Assembly: GCA_016786665.1 (NCBI GenBank)
Contig: JAEUVZ010000076.1
Span: forward strand, 24,363 to 88,362
Source of the DNA: Flavipsychrobacter sp.
Lineage (GTDB): Bacteria; Bacteroidota; Bacteroidia; Chitinophagales; Chitinophagaceae
DNA length: 64,000 nt
Reading direction: 5' to 3'
Notes under the pieces: model-generated
What the model saw: only the letters and a program-made list of their open reading frames with translations
Told to the model about the DNA's origin: nothing
Database searches by the model: none
Shown here: positions 42,917 through 51,741 of the stretch, piece after piece
How positions within the stretch are numbered: the first letter of the stretch is position 1
Layout of the letters: each line of letters begins with the position of its first letter
Position numbers and translations under genes: made by a program

Positions 42917-42972
42917 TACTAATCTTTTAGTAAATCTACTAAGTATTTAGTTTTAAAACTAATTTTTTAGTA
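42917..42972. promoter_or_regulatory. Array of three BlaI-type operator palindromes
   Basis: Three 16-base palindromes: TACTAA-N4-TTAGTA at 42917-42932, TACTAA-N4-TTAGTT at 42937-42952, and AACTAA-N4-TTAGTA at 42957-42972. Their starts are exactly 20 bases apart (about two helical turns), so bound dimers would lie on nearly the same face. They lie immediately upstream of blaI. Binding by BlaI is inferred from position. Confidence 0.7.
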
Positions 42973-43048
42973 GATTTTTTTGGCAAGATTTTGCACCGGG
43001 GTTTGTGTACACTTATTCAATAAATACTTGTTTTAATCAATTACTATT

Positions 43049-43076
43049 TTTAGATTTGCCTAAAAATAAATTTAGG
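43049..43076. promoter_or_regulatory. DtxR/MntR-like operator before the Nramp gene
   Basis: Two overlapping palindromes: TTTAGA-TTTG-CCTAAA (43049-43064) and the perfect CCTAAA-AATAAA-TTTAGG (43059-43076). TTTAGG/CCTAAA arms are typical of metal-dependent DtxR-family repressors. They end 2 bases before the transporter start codon, where a bound repressor would block expression. Confidence 0.6.
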
Positions 43077-43078
43077 TT

Positions 43079-44956
43079 GTGAATTTCAATGATGACGACA
43101 GATCACTTAGTGATGTTCACGAGAGCATAGACCCTTCGGCCCGGAAGAAGCCCTGGCGGCGTATAGCAGCCTTCTTTGGGCCGGCCTACCTGGTGAGCGT
43201 AGGGTATATGGACCCGGGTAACTGGGCTACCGACCTGCAGGGGGGCGCGCAGTTTGGCTACACCCTTATTTGGGTGCTGCTGATGAGCAACCTTATGGCG
43301 CTGCTGTTGCAGTCGCTATCCGCCCGTTTGGGTATCGTACAGGGGCGTGACCTGGCCCAGTGCAACCGCGAGGCATATCCCCGCGGAGTGAACTTCGCCC
43401 TCTATATGCTGGCCGAAATAGCCATTGCCGCCTGCGACCTGGCGGAAGTACTGGGGGTAGCCATAGGCCTGAACCTATTACTGGAAATACCACTGATATG
43501 GGGCGTTATTATTACCTTCCTCGATACCTTCATCCTCCTATACCTGCAGAAGCTGGGCATGCGGAAGATGGAGGCGTTCATCATTACGCTGGTAGCGATT
43601 GTTGGGGGCTGCTTCCTGCTGGAGATGTTTTTCGCGCAGCCGCCGCTGGGGGAGATCGCCAAAGGATTTGTCCCGTCCATCCCCAGCGATACGGCGCTTT
43701 ACATAGCTATCGGTATCATCGGCGCCACCGTTATGCCGCACAACCTGTATCTCCACTCCGCACTGGTACAGACCCGTAAGATAAAGCGAGATGAAGCCTC
43801 TATCAAAAAGACCATCCGTATCAACATATGGGATAGCGCCATAGCGCTTAATATGGCTTTCTTCGTTAATGCCGCCATCCTTATACTAGCCGCCAAAGCG
43901 TTCTTCGCTACCGGCAACCAGCATGTAGCTACGCTGAAAGACGCGCACGTGCTGCTCTCCACCATTTTCAACAATGAGTGGGCTTCTCACTTGTTCGCCA
44001 TCGCGCTTATAGCCGCCGGGCAGAGCTCCACGGTTACCGGCACGCTCGCCGGGCAGATAGTGATGGAGGGGTACTTGCGCCTGCGCATCAACCCCTGGGC
44101 GCGGCGCCTGCTCACCCGCCTGCTGGCTATAGTGCCCGCCGTGCTGGTGCTGCTGATAATGGGCGAGAGCGAGGTGGACGCCATGCTGGTGTTCAGCCAG
44201 GTACTGCTCAGCATGCAGCTGGCTTTCGCCGTCATTCCGCTAATCCACTTTGTGAGTGACAAGGAGCGTATGGGCAACTTTGCCATAGGGCCAAAGGTGA
44301 AAGCCGCGGCGTGGCTGATTGCCGCTGTAATAGTAGCGCTCAATCTGAAGCTGGTGTACGAGAGCATAAGCGGGTGGATGGAAGAGATAGAAAGCACCGG
44401 GGCAAAGGCGCTGATACTGGCCGGGGCGCTAGGCTTTGTGTACCTGCTGGTGGTCACCACTATTTATCCCTTTATCCGGCAGCGTCGAGAGGCGGTGCAA
44501 AGCATACACAACAAGCAGAAGATAGAGCTGGATGCCGCCGCATCGCGGCCGTTCAACAAAATAGCCCTCGCACTCGACTTCAGCGAGAATGATAAGGGCG
44601 TGATGGCCTACGCGCTGCAACTGGCTAACACGACCACCGAATTTGTATTGATACATGTGGTGGAAAGCGCTCCCGCCCGCATGCACGAGCAGGAGGCCTC
44701 CGACCTGGAGACCCGTTATGACCATGCCGGACTGGAGGCCTATATAGCGCAGTTCAGGGCTTCGGGCTTTGTAGCTACCGGCGAACTGGGATACCGGCAC
44801 CGCGCCCGGGAGATAGCCCGCATTGTGAACAGTACCGGGGCCGACCTGCTGGTGGTAGGCAGCCATGGCCATAAACTGATGAAGGACTGGATATTCGGGG
44901 AAACGATCAATTCGGTGCGCCATATAGTTTCAGTGCCCATTTTTATCGCCCGATAG
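43079..44956 (+). CDS. Nramp divalent-metal transporter fused to a universal stress protein domain
   Basis: 625 residues from a GTG at 43079 (no ATG in the N-terminal part). Nramp/MntH core at ~25-470 with 11 or so membrane helices and both metal-site motifs: D45-P-G-N48 in GYMDPGNWATD and M219-P-H-N222 in ATVMPHNLYLHSALVQTR. From ~482 a UspA-type domain follows (FNKIALALDFSENDKGVMAY, ADLLVVGSHGHKLMKDWIFG) with a G-2x-G-9x-G nucleotide loop. It probably imports Mn2+ (or Fe2+) with protons, and the cytoplasmic Usp domain may report energy state. A DtxR-like operator lies directly upstream. Confidence 0.93.
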   Translation: MNFNDDDRSLSDVHESIDPSARKKPWRRIAAFFGPAYLVSVGYMDPGNWATDLQGGAQFGYTLIWVLLMSNLMALLLQSLSARLGIVQGRDLAQCNREAYPRGVNFALYMLAEIAIAACDLAEVLGVAIGLNLLLEIPLIWGVIITFLDTFILLYLQKLGMRKMEAFIITLVAIVGGCFLLEMFFAQPPLGEIAKGFVPSIPSDTALYIAIGIIGATVMPHNLYLHSALVQTRKIKRDEASIKKTIRINIWDSAIALNMAFFVNAAILILAAKAFFATGNQHVATLKDAHVLLSTIFNNEWASHLFAIALIAAGQSSTVTGTLAGQIVMEGYLRLRINPWARRLLTRLLAIVPAVLVLLIMGESEVDAMLVFSQVLLSMQLAFAVIPLIHFVSDKERMGNFAIGPKVKAAAWLIAAVIVALNLKLVYESISGWMEEIESTGAKALILAGALGFVYLLVVTTIYPFIRQRREAVQSIHNKQKIELDAAASRPFNKIALALDFSENDKGVMAYALQLANTTTEFVLIHVVESAPARMHEQEASDLETRYDHAGLEAYIAQFRASGFVATGELGYRHRAREIARIVNSTGADLLVVGSHGHKLMKDWIFGETINSVRHIVSVPIFIAR

Positions 44957-44969
44957 CTATTTTTGAGCC

Positions 44970-45833
44970 ATGATAAGACTGGTAATAGTACTGCTGCTGG
45001 CAGGGCTCCCCCTGCTGACCGCGGCACAGGCTAAGGAGCAAAAGGCGATAACCATAGGTACACAGCTGCAACTGCATTCCGCCATACTGGGTGAAGACCG
45101 GACCCTGAATATTTACCTCCCGGCAGACTATACAGCCTCCGATACCGTGAAGTACCACGTGCTCTACCTGCTGGACGGCAGTATAGACGAAGATTTCATA
45201 CACGTGGCCGGGCTGGTGCAGTTCAACACGTTCCCCTGGGTGAAGCGCCTGCCGCCGACCATTGTAGTGGGCATTGCCAATACGGACCGCAAGCGCGATA
45301 TGACCTTCCCGACGCTGGTGAAGGCAGATAAGGAGAAATACCCTACCACCGGTGGCTCCGCGCGATTTATCGATTTCCTGGAAAAGGAACTGAAACCCTT
45401 TATAGACAAGAACTTCCGCACCGGAGGGGGTAATACGCTGCTAGGCCAGTCGCTGGCCGGGCTGCTGGCGGCAGAGGTATTACTCAGGAAGCCGGACCTA
45501 TTCAATAATTATATTATTATCAGTCCCAGCCTTTGGTGGGATGAGGCCTCGCTGCTGGCCGACCGTCCCAAGTTTGACAAGGTGCATCCTGCCACGCCCA
45601 CACGGGTCTATATAGGAGTAGGGAAGGAGGGGCAAACACCCACCACTCCTCCCCGCATTATGGAAGATGATGCCCGGATGCTGGCTGATAAGATACGTGC
45701 CGTCCACAACCGGAATGTTACCCTGCACTTCGATTTTCTGCCCGAGGACAACCACGCAACAGTGGGGCACCAGGCGGTGATGAACGGCATGAGGCTACTG
45801 TTTGGTAACACCCCGGAACCCTCAACTCATTAA
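44970..45833 (+). CDS. Secreted alpha/beta-hydrolase (esterase D/Fes-like)
   Basis: 287 residues with a signal peptide (MIRLVIVLLLAGLPLLTAAQA). The esterase/Fes-like fold is shown by RTLNIYLPADY, KYHVLYLLDGSIDEDF, the nucleophile elbow G-Q-S161-L-A-G in NTLLGQSLAGLLAAEVLL, SPSLWWDE, and the late His in EDNHATVGHQA. It would cleave an ester in the periplasm; ferric-siderophore esterases belong to this group, but the substrate is not visible. It begins 13 bp after the metal transporter gene, so it may be co-transcribed, and a TATTTTTG box sits 4 bases before its ATG. Confidence 0.85.
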   Translation: MIRLVIVLLLAGLPLLTAAQAKEQKAITIGTQLQLHSAILGEDRTLNIYLPADYTASDTVKYHVLYLLDGSIDEDFIHVAGLVQFNTFPWVKRLPPTIVVGIANTDRKRDMTFPTLVKADKEKYPTTGGSARFIDFLEKELKPFIDKNFRTGGGNTLLGQSLAGLLAAEVLLRKPDLFNNYIIISPSLWWDEASLLADRPKFDKVHPATPTRVYIGVGKEGQTPTTPPRIMEDDARMLADKIRAVHNRNVTLHFDFLPEDNHATVGHQAVMNGMRLLFGNTPEPSTH

Positions 45834-45924
45834 TAAACAGCAGATATATAGAAGAATTTACTCCTCTATGACGTATTCCATACCCTGTGGAATAAATTTT
45901 CCGAAAAAAAAGTTAACAGTTTTT

Positions 45925-45932
45925 TATCTTTG
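45925..45932 (+). promoter_or_regulatory. -7 promoter box for the M43 gene
   Basis: TATCTTTG, an exact TAnnTTTG match, lies 40 bases before the ATG in an AT-rich spacer. No clear -33 TTTG is found at the expected distance. Confidence 0.45.
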
Positions 45933-45972
45933 GAAGCCGGATTTTACGTCTTAGGTATATAACGCAATTAAA

Positions 45973-48261
45973 ATGTTGAAAAAAGCCTTACTTTCTCTCG
46001 CTGTCACCACTATGTGCGCGGCAGCGGGCAACGCCCAGAATATCCAGCCTTGTGGTACGGATGAGATGCATCAGAAGCTGAAAGAAAAGTATCCAATGAT
46101 AGGATACAATGAAAGCATCGCCTCCCAGGTTCAGAACGGGTTGCAGAATCTCAACTTGTCTAACTACGCCAAATCAACGGCTGACCAGTTGAATAACCCC
46201 AACTTCATCTATCATATTCCTGTAGTAGTGCACATAGTGCACGATTACGATACCCTGGCGGAATACCTGACAGATGATGACATTTTTGATGCGCTCAAAG
46301 AATGGAACATAGTGCTGCGTGGCCGTAATGCCGATACCAGCCAGATAATACCGCCGTTCAAAAAATACAAAGGCGACCCTCGTATTGAACTTCACCTCGC
46401 TACCCGCGACCCGGACGGTAACCCTACCAAGGGTATCACCCGTCACCACTCCTACTTAACCACAGGGGCCGGTAACGAATCGAAGCTGGGTGGATGGCCT
46501 AACTATGCCTATATGAACATATGGGTGATAAGGAGCATGGCTGCAGGTAGCAATGCGGCTGCTTTCGCGTTAAAGCCCGCCGGCGGGCAGCAGCTGCCCT
46601 GGTACGATGGCATTATCAGCCTGTGGAACTACATGTCTGAAGCCATAAATCCGGGTTCTGACAAAACAATACCGCACGAACTGGCGCACACCTTTAACAT
46701 AGACCACGTATGGGGTGGTACTAATCAGCCTGAAGTGGGTTGTGGGGATGATGCGGTAGATGATACGCCTCCTACGGAAGGACACCAGGGTGGTGGGTGC
46801 GCTCCCTCTCGCATATACGATACCACTTGTTCCATCGGTTACGTACAGGTGTACCCTTCGTCTATTCCGGGTATCGACTCTATGGTAGATTACCCCGATA
46901 CGAACAACTCTCAAAACATTATGGACTATACCTTCTGCGCCCGTATGTTTACACATGGCCAGGTATACCGTATGCACGAAGCGCTCAACAGCAATACAGC
47001 CCTGCGCAACAACCTTTGGTCTGATTTCAACCTGCAGACAACAGGGGCCCTTGCCGACCGTCCTGACCTGGCGCCGATAGCAGATTTCGCTCCCGGTAAA
47101 ATGATCAGCTCTTTCGGAAACCCTACCGGTACTTCCCGCATGATGTTTATGTGTGCTGACATGGTAGAGAAGTTCTCCTTTACTGATATGAGCTGGAACG
47201 ATACGATCGATTCCCGTACCTGGCAGCTTTCCAACAGTCCTACTTCTTCTATTGGTACCGGCAAGAGCATTGCTACTAACTTCGCTCAGCCGGGTTGGGT
47301 AAATGTGAGCCTGACCGTTAACAGTAATGCCGGTAGCAACACGGTAACCAAAGCCGCGGTATATGCTGCTGACAAAAACTACGTTATCAACCCGATGAAT
47401 GGTTTCCACTACCAGGAGTTTGACCCGAATGGCGACCGCGACAAGTGGCCGATATTCAACTATTACAACAACAACTTTAAGTGGCAGATTAACACCAGCG
47501 CCGGTTACTATGATAATTACAGCGTCATGTATACCGGTTACGATACCCGCTCGTTCCCCCAGACGATGGTAGGTACACCAGAAGGTGATGTAGATGATTT
47601 CTTCACTCCGGCTTTCAACCTGTCCGGCATGTCTGTAGGTAACTGTAACCTGAACTATATGTTCTCTGGTACAGCACTGTCTGCTTTCCACACCGATATG
47701 GAAGATACCCTCCAGATTGCTTACTCTGTTGACTGCGGTAAGACATGGACTAACATGGCTACGCTTACCAACGCTGATATAGCCAACCAGGGTAACTCGG
47801 TAGTAAACTACCAACCTACCTGGATGGGTCAATGGGACCTGAAGAGCATCAACATCCCTACGGCTGCGCGTACTGCTAGCACATTCTTCCGCTTCCGTTA
47901 CATGCCTCACGTAAATCCTGACGGCGCTGTAACCAGCAACAACTTCTACATGGACCGCATCAATATCAGCAACTTCCCGCTGGGTGCCAATACCGTGCTT
48001 ACGGAAGAGCGCAATATAGTAGTAGCGCCCAACCCAACTCAGAACAGCTCTACCATCATCATTAAAGGAGGTCAGAATACTTCAGCTTCGGTAATGGTTA
48101 CGGATATCACCGGTAAGCTGGTGTACAAAACAGCGCAGAAGATATCTTCTTCCTACACTACTATCGAAATACCTGCCGAAGTACTGACCGTAAAGGGTAT
48201 GTACATGATACAGGTAGTGACCGACAACCAGTCGCACACCGAGAAACTGGTAGTTTACTAA
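45973..48261 (+). CDS. T9SS-sorted M43 (pappalysin-type) metalloprotease
   Basis: 762 residues. Signal peptide (ending GNAQ ~22), a short propeptide, then an M43 catalytic domain with IPVVVHIVHDYD at the start and the metzincin zinc motif H235-E-L-A-H-T-F-N-I-D-H, followed by a Met-turn candidate in IMDYTFCARMFTHGQ. Paired Cys residues (EVGCGDDAVDDTPP, APSRIYDTTC) are typical of the family. A middle region (~370-670) resembles PKD/MAM-like modules. The last ~80 residues form a type A sorting domain (VVAPNPTQNSSTIIIKG ... VKGMYMIQVVTDN). It is an exported protease that probably cleaves outside proteins. A terminator follows. Confidence 0.93.
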   Translation: MLKKALLSLAVTTMCAAAGNAQNIQPCGTDEMHQKLKEKYPMIGYNESIASQVQNGLQNLNLSNYAKSTADQLNNPNFIYHIPVVVHIVHDYDTLAEYLTDDDIFDALKEWNIVLRGRNADTSQIIPPFKKYKGDPRIELHLATRDPDGNPTKGITRHHSYLTTGAGNESKLGGWPNYAYMNIWVIRSMAAGSNAAAFALKPAGGQQLPWYDGIISLWNYMSEAINPGSDKTIPHELAHTFNIDHVWGGTNQPEVGCGDDAVDDTPPTEGHQGGGCAPSRIYDTTCSIGYVQVYPSSIPGIDSMVDYPDTNNSQNIMDYTFCARMFTHGQVYRMHEALNSNTALRNNLWSDFNLQTTGALADRPDLAPIADFAPGKMISSFGNPTGTSRMMFMCADMVEKFSFTDMSWNDTIDSRTWQLSNSPTSSIGTGKSIATNFAQPGWVNVSLTVNSNAGSNTVTKAAVYAADKNYVINPMNGFHYQEFDPNGDRDKWPIFNYYNNNFKWQINTSAGYYDNYSVMYTGYDTRSFPQTMVGTPEGDVDDFFTPAFNLSGMSVGNCNLNYMFSGTALSAFHTDMEDTLQIAYSVDCGKTWTNMATLTNADIANQGNSVVNYQPTWMGQWDLKSINIPTAARTASTFFRFRYMPHVNPDGAVTSNNFYMDRINISNFPLGANTVLTEERNIVVAPNPTQNSSTIIIKGGQNTSASVMVTDITGKLVYKTAQKISSSYTTIEIPAEVLTVKGMYMIQVVTDNQSHTEKLVVY

Positions 48262-48285
48262 GCGATATAACGAATAGGTATTCCC

Positions 48286-48316
48286 AAAGCCCCCAACTTT
48301 TAGTTGGGGGCTTTTT
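48286..48316 (+). terminator. Rho-independent terminator of the M43 gene
   Basis: A perfect stem (AAAGCCCCCAAC / GTTGGGGGCTTT, 5-base loop) followed by T residues lies 24 bases after the stop codon. Confidence 0.9.
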
Positions 48317-48363
48317 ATTCTGCCTATTGTCGTATTTTACACAGGTAAAAGCATACAGCTTAT

Positions 48364-48371
48364 TATCTTTG
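48364..48371 (+). promoter_or_regulatory. -7 promoter box for ftsE
   Basis: TATCTTTG, an exact TAnnTTTG match, lies 19 bases before the ftsE ATG, directly after the M43 terminator. A -33 element is not obvious. Confidence 0.45.
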
Positions 48372-48390
48372 CAGCAAACCACGCTTACCA

Positions 48391-49083
48391 ATGTCCGACA
48401 GCAAAATAGTATCCATCCGCAACGCCAATATTTACCAGGGTAAGGCGCTTATCCTGAAGAATGTCAACTTTGAAGTTGGTAAGGGCGAGTTCGTTTACCT
48501 GATAGGGAAGACGGGCAGTGGTAAATCGAGCCTGCTGAAGACATTGTATGGCGACCTGTATTTGCAGGAGGGCTCCGGCAACGTAGCGGGGTTCGACCTG
48601 AAGGACCTGAAGTGGCAAACCGTGCCACTGCTGCGCCGTAACCTGGGTATCGTGTTCCAGGATTTTCGCCTGCTCACCGACCGGAACGTACAAGACAACC
48701 TGGAGTTTGTACTTAAAGCCACCGGCTGGAAGGACAAGGTGCTGATGAAAGAGAAGATAGATAATGTAATGAGCAAAGTGGGCCTGAAGAGCAAAGGCTT
48801 TAAAATGCCTTACGAGATGAGCGGCGGCGAGCAGCAGCGCGTGGATATAGCCCGTGCCCTGCTCAATAATCCTAAGCTGATACTTGCCGATGAACCCACC
48901 GGTAACCTGGACCCAGACACTACCGACGAAATAATGCAGTTGCTGTTTTCTATTTGCCGCGACTACCAGACCGGTTTCATTATGGCCACGCACGACTATA
49001 CCATTATTCAGAAGTATCCCGCCCGGGTAGTGCGTATAGAAAATGGTGAAGTGAAAGAGGTAACTGCGGCCGGCATTGTTTAA
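48391..49083 (+). CDS. ftsE: Cell-division ABC transporter ATP-binding protein FtsE
   Basis: 230 residues with a complete ABC ATPase: Walker A ([12 protein letters not shown]), Q-loop ([10 protein letters not shown]), signature [15 protein letters not shown], Walker [13 protein letters not shown], and the H-loop ATHDYT. The [12 protein letters not shown] and [10 protein letters not shown] segments are typical of FtsE. Working with the membrane subunit FtsX, FtsE controls septal peptidoglycan hydrolases during division. No ftsX is adjacent; the next gene is convergent and overlaps by 4 bp. Confidence 0.9.
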   Translation: MSDSKIVSIRNANIYQGKALILKNVNFEVGKGEFVYLIGKTGSGKSSLLKTLYGDLYLQEGSGNVAGFDLKDLKWQTVPLLRRNLGIVFQDFRLLTDRNVQDNLEFVLKATGWKDKVLMKEKIDNVMSKVGLKSKGFKMPYEMSGGEQQRVDIARALLNNPKLILADEPTGNLDPDTTDEIMQLLFSICRDYQTGFIMATHDYTIIQKYPARVVRIENGEVKEVTAAGIV

Positions 49084-49850
49084 CGCGAGGCCAGCTTGGC
49101 CACGTGTTTCAACAGGCTGCCGAGCAGCAGCACCGGCAGTAGTAATAAAAAAAGTTTGTTGAGCTTTGTAAGTCTGCGGTAGGCACGCATTTCCCCCCGG
49201 CGCATTTTCCACCGGTTGCCGCTTTGCCCTCCCTGCGATAGCACTGGCCGCCCTACCTGCGTCAGCGGTATTTCCACAAAATGTAAACGGTGCTTGTAGC
49301 CTATGCGCAGCCACAGGTCATAGTCCTCGGTATAGCGCATGGACGGTTCAAACCGCAGGGCTATGCTTCGTTTCATCGTTACGCAGGGAGTGCCTATTAC
49401 ATTCCGCGCCAGCAGTTTTATAAAGGGATACTTATATACCGTTCCACTTTCGGGCAGCTTTACGCTGTGTATATCTTCCAGCGTAAACGGGTGATACAGA
49501 AATTCAATATCCGGACGGGCTTCCAATATGCTGTTCATGAGCGCCAGTTTATCTTTGTGCCATATATCATCATGGTCAAGGAAAGATATATAGTCACCCG
49601 TTGCCAGTTCCATTCCTTTGTTGCGCGCTACCGACGGGCCATTGTTGCTGATGAGCTGCACGTACCTGACCGCATCACCAAACGCGCCAACCACGGCGCG
49701 GGTATCATCGGTACTGGCGTCGTCTACTACAATTATTTCATACGGCAGATATGATTGTTCCAGTGCCGAACGTATGCTGGCCGAAATAGTTGCCGCGCCA
49801 TTGTAGGTAGGTATCACTACGCTGAATTTTATCACTCCCTTATTTTCCAT
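49080..49850 (-). CDS. GT2 family glycosyltransferase
   Basis: 256 residues from the ATG at 49850; the longer TTG reading is not needed. GT-A fold: FSVVIPTYNGAATISASIRS at the N-terminus, DDASTDDTR, the metal-binding DHDD in YISFLDHDDIWHKD, and a later catalytic-base region MRYTEDYDLWLRIG (ED-Y). A hydrophobic C-terminus (LFLLLLPVLLLGSLLKHV) may anchor it to the membrane. It transfers a sugar from a nucleotide donor to a surface glycan. The start overlaps the stop of the preceding GT4 gene by 11 bp. Confidence 0.9.
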   Translation of the reverse strand: MENKGVIKFSVVIPTYNGAATISASIRSALEQSYLPYEIIVVDDASTDDTRAVVGAFGDAVRYVQLISNNGPSVARNKGMELATGDYISFLDHDDIWHKDKLALMNSILEARPDIEFLYHPFTLEDIHSVKLPESGTVYKYPFIKLLARNVIGTPCVTMKRSIALRFEPSMRYTEDYDLWLRIGYKHRLHFVEIPLTQVGRPVLSQGGQSGNRWKMRRGEMRAYRRLTKLNKLFLLLLPVLLLGSLLKHVAKLASR

Positions 49851-50946
49851 TTGCTGCAAATAATCGTTCGTATACGGCTAGTAGTCTTTTTTCTTCTTCC
49901 TGCCAGCAATAGGCCTCCCTGGCGCGCAGGCAGTTTTGTTGCAGCCTGTGGTAGTAGTCGGTGTCTTCCAGTAGTTGATTCAGCGCCCGGGCTATGCTGT
50001 CGGGGGTTATGTCATCCAGCAGGGTAGCTACTTCATATTGGTGATTGATGTTCTCATATTCCGGGTAGCGGGCCGCCAGTTGCGGAACCCCACTGTGCAT
50101 GTAGTCGAAGAAACGGTTAGCCAGCGATAGCTCATTGCTGCGGCTGGTGGCTACAAAGAGGGTAATGCCTATATAGGCGTTCCGGGTGTAGGCAGGCAGC
50201 TCGTGCGGCGGTATGTACCCTTTAAAGATTACTTTATCTTCCAGGCTGTGCTTCCGGGCAAGCGCCTGCGCTTCCTCGTAGTAGTTCCCTTCGCCGCAGA
50301 TAATGAGTTGGGCGTTTACCTGCTTCATGGCCGGTATCAGTTGTTCAAAACAGCGGCCGTGGTTCACCGCGCCCTGGTACAATATGTAGCGTTCCGGCTT
50401 GCCCGGTATTTCCAGCGGGCGCAGTACGGTGGCGTTTCGCACTATGGCATATTCCACTCCATACATCTTCCGGTATTCATCCACATAGCTTTGGTTTACC
50501 GTGTACCCGTAGGGAAAGTGCGGCACCGTGTGGCGCTCTATGGCATACCACATCTTTTGAATCCGTGGCCGGCTGGCTACTTCTTCTATTTCGCAAAAGA
50601 GTTCGTGCGCATCATACACCCGGGGTACGCCCCGCAGTTTAGATGCATAGTATACCGGTAGTATGGTATCCAGGTCTATCGCGCACAGCACATCGGCCTT
50701 GCGGAAAAGCAGAGTCAGCAGCAGTTTTATGTTATAGGTCAGGTAGAAGAGTTTGCCGCTGTCTATCCGTTGCCGCAGGCGCACTTGTTCATAGGGCTTC
50801 TCTATCAGCGGTTTACTGTTGGGCCGTTCCCTGCCAATAATGGTTACCCGGTAGCCCGCTTCGTGCAGCGATGTGCAGATGCGAATCATGCGCTGGTCGT
50901 AGTTGGGGTCCGATGTTACGGTAAGTACAATGTGTTTTTGCCTCAT
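49840..50946 (-). CDS. GT4-like glycosyltransferase
   Basis: 368 residues of GT-B type. The N-terminal half has HIVLTVTSDPNYDQRMIRIC and RVTIIGRERP; the C-terminal half has a donor site with QLIICGEGNYYEEAQALARK and IFKGYIPPHELPAYTRNAYI, then NRFFDYMHSGVPQLAARYPE in place of the usual E-x7-E loop. It belongs to a three-gene minus-strand operon: formyltransferase - this gene - GT2, with overlaps of 4 bp and 11 bp. A role in cell-surface polysaccharide or glycoprotein assembly is inferred. Confidence 0.85.
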   Translation of the reverse strand: MRQKHIVLTVTSDPNYDQRMIRICTSLHEAGYRVTIIGRERPNSKPLIEKPYEQVRLRQRIDSGKLFYLTYNIKLLLTLLFRKADVLCAIDLDTILPVYYASKLRGVPRVYDAHELFCEIEEVASRPRIQKMWYAIERHTVPHFPYGYTVNQSYVDEYRKMYGVEYAIVRNATVLRPLEIPGKPERYILYQGAVNHGRCFEQLIPAMKQVNAQLIICGEGNYYEEAQALARKHSLEDKVIFKGYIPPHELPAYTRNAYIGITLFVATSRSNELSLANRFFDYMHSGVPQLAARYPEYENINHQYEVATLLDDITPDSIARALNQLLEDTDYYHRLQQNCLRAREAYCWQEEEKRLLAVYERLFAANGK

Positions 50947-51689
50947 GCCTGCTCCTGCGAAAAATAAACTTTTTTACCGTCTTCTATATAGTACGGCGGC
51001 TCAAAACCCGGCATGCTCGTGGCCCGCACGTACCGGTCTATCTTTTCCGCGTCCCATGCAGGGTCTATGTTTTTTAGCTCGTTTATCTCGTGCCTGAAGT
51101 GCAGCGAGGTGCCGTATCGGTCTTCCAGGGTAGCCTGCGGGGTGCGGGTGTAGTTTCCGCTTACAATAGCGGGCAGCGTTTCTTTAAAGAGTGCCAGGCT
51201 GGCCTCGTAGGTCAGTTGGTAGAGATCGTTCACCCAGCAGCGCTCCGGTATAGGAAAGCGCTCCTGGAACAGGATGTCTCCGTGGTCTATGCGGCTGTCC
51301 ATCACGTGTATCGTGGTCCCGAATTCCTCTTTGCCGTCTATCAGGGCATAGGAGAATTGGTTGCTGCCGCGGTACTCGGGCAGGGGAGCCATGTGCAGGT
51401 TTACCGCTATCTGCCTCGCCTGGTCTATGTGGTGTTGTTTCAGTATTTTATGATACTGCACGGAGTACAATATATCGCACTCCACCAGGTCGTCAGGGCC
51501 GGAGAGTACTGGTATGTTTTGCTCAGCGGCCAGTTGGTTCAGGTCGTGAGCGTCTCCAAACTCCTTCCGTACATTGGTTAGTATTCCGGAGATATCTATG
51601 CCCATTTGCTCGCGCACGGCGAGCAGGTATCGGAAACACTCGTAGCCGATGGGCTTAGAACCCAGGAAAATGAGCTTTTTGCGCTGCAT
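50943..51689 (-). CDS. Formyltransferase-family protein (probable sugar N-formyltransferase)
   Basis: 248 residues. The formyl-transferase catalytic set is visible: Asn and His in AVNLHMAPLPEYRGSNQFSY (N-x-H-x-x-x-L-P-x-Y-R-G) and Asp in DSRIDHGDILFQ. Unlike methionyl-tRNA formyltransferase it is short and lacks the second domain. Such proteins N-formylate amino sugars of nucleotide-linked donors with N10-formyl-tetrahydrofolate, and the position at the head of a glycosyltransferase operon supports that. It overlaps the next gene by 4 bp (ATGA). The exact sugar is unknown. Confidence 0.82.
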   Translation of the reverse strand: MQRKKLIFLGSKPIGYECFRYLLAVREQMGIDISGILTNVRKEFGDAHDLNQLAAEQNIPVLSGPDDLVECDILYSVQYHKILKQHHIDQARQIAVNLHMAPLPEYRGSNQFSYALIDGKEEFGTTIHVMDSRIDHGDILFQERFPIPERCWVNDLYQLTYEASLALFKETLPAIVSGNYTRTPQATLEDRYGTSLHFRHEINELKNIDPAWDAEKIDRYVRATSMPGFEPPYYIEDGKKVYFSQEQA

Positions 51690-51720
51690 GCTGTAAAAAT
51701 ACAGCTTTCAATTTGTCTTT

Positions 51721-51728
51721 TATTTTTG
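51721..51728 (+). promoter_or_regulatory. -7 promoter box for the GT4 gene
   Basis: TATTTTTG, an exact TAnnTTTG match, lies 13 bases before the ATG in the 52-base divergent spacer to the formyltransferase gene. Confidence 0.4.
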
Positions 51729-51741
51729 TAAAATAGCAGCC

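Noticed and set aside
46570..47910. 446-codon minus-strand open frame
   Set aside because: Antisense to the M43 protease; its composition follows the opposite strand and no family pattern is seen.
48391..49083. LolD or another lipoprotein-export ATPase in place of FtsE
   Set aside because: The fit to FtsE segments ([16 protein letters not shown]) is better, and no LolC/E-type permease is adjacent; the two families are close, so a small doubt remains.
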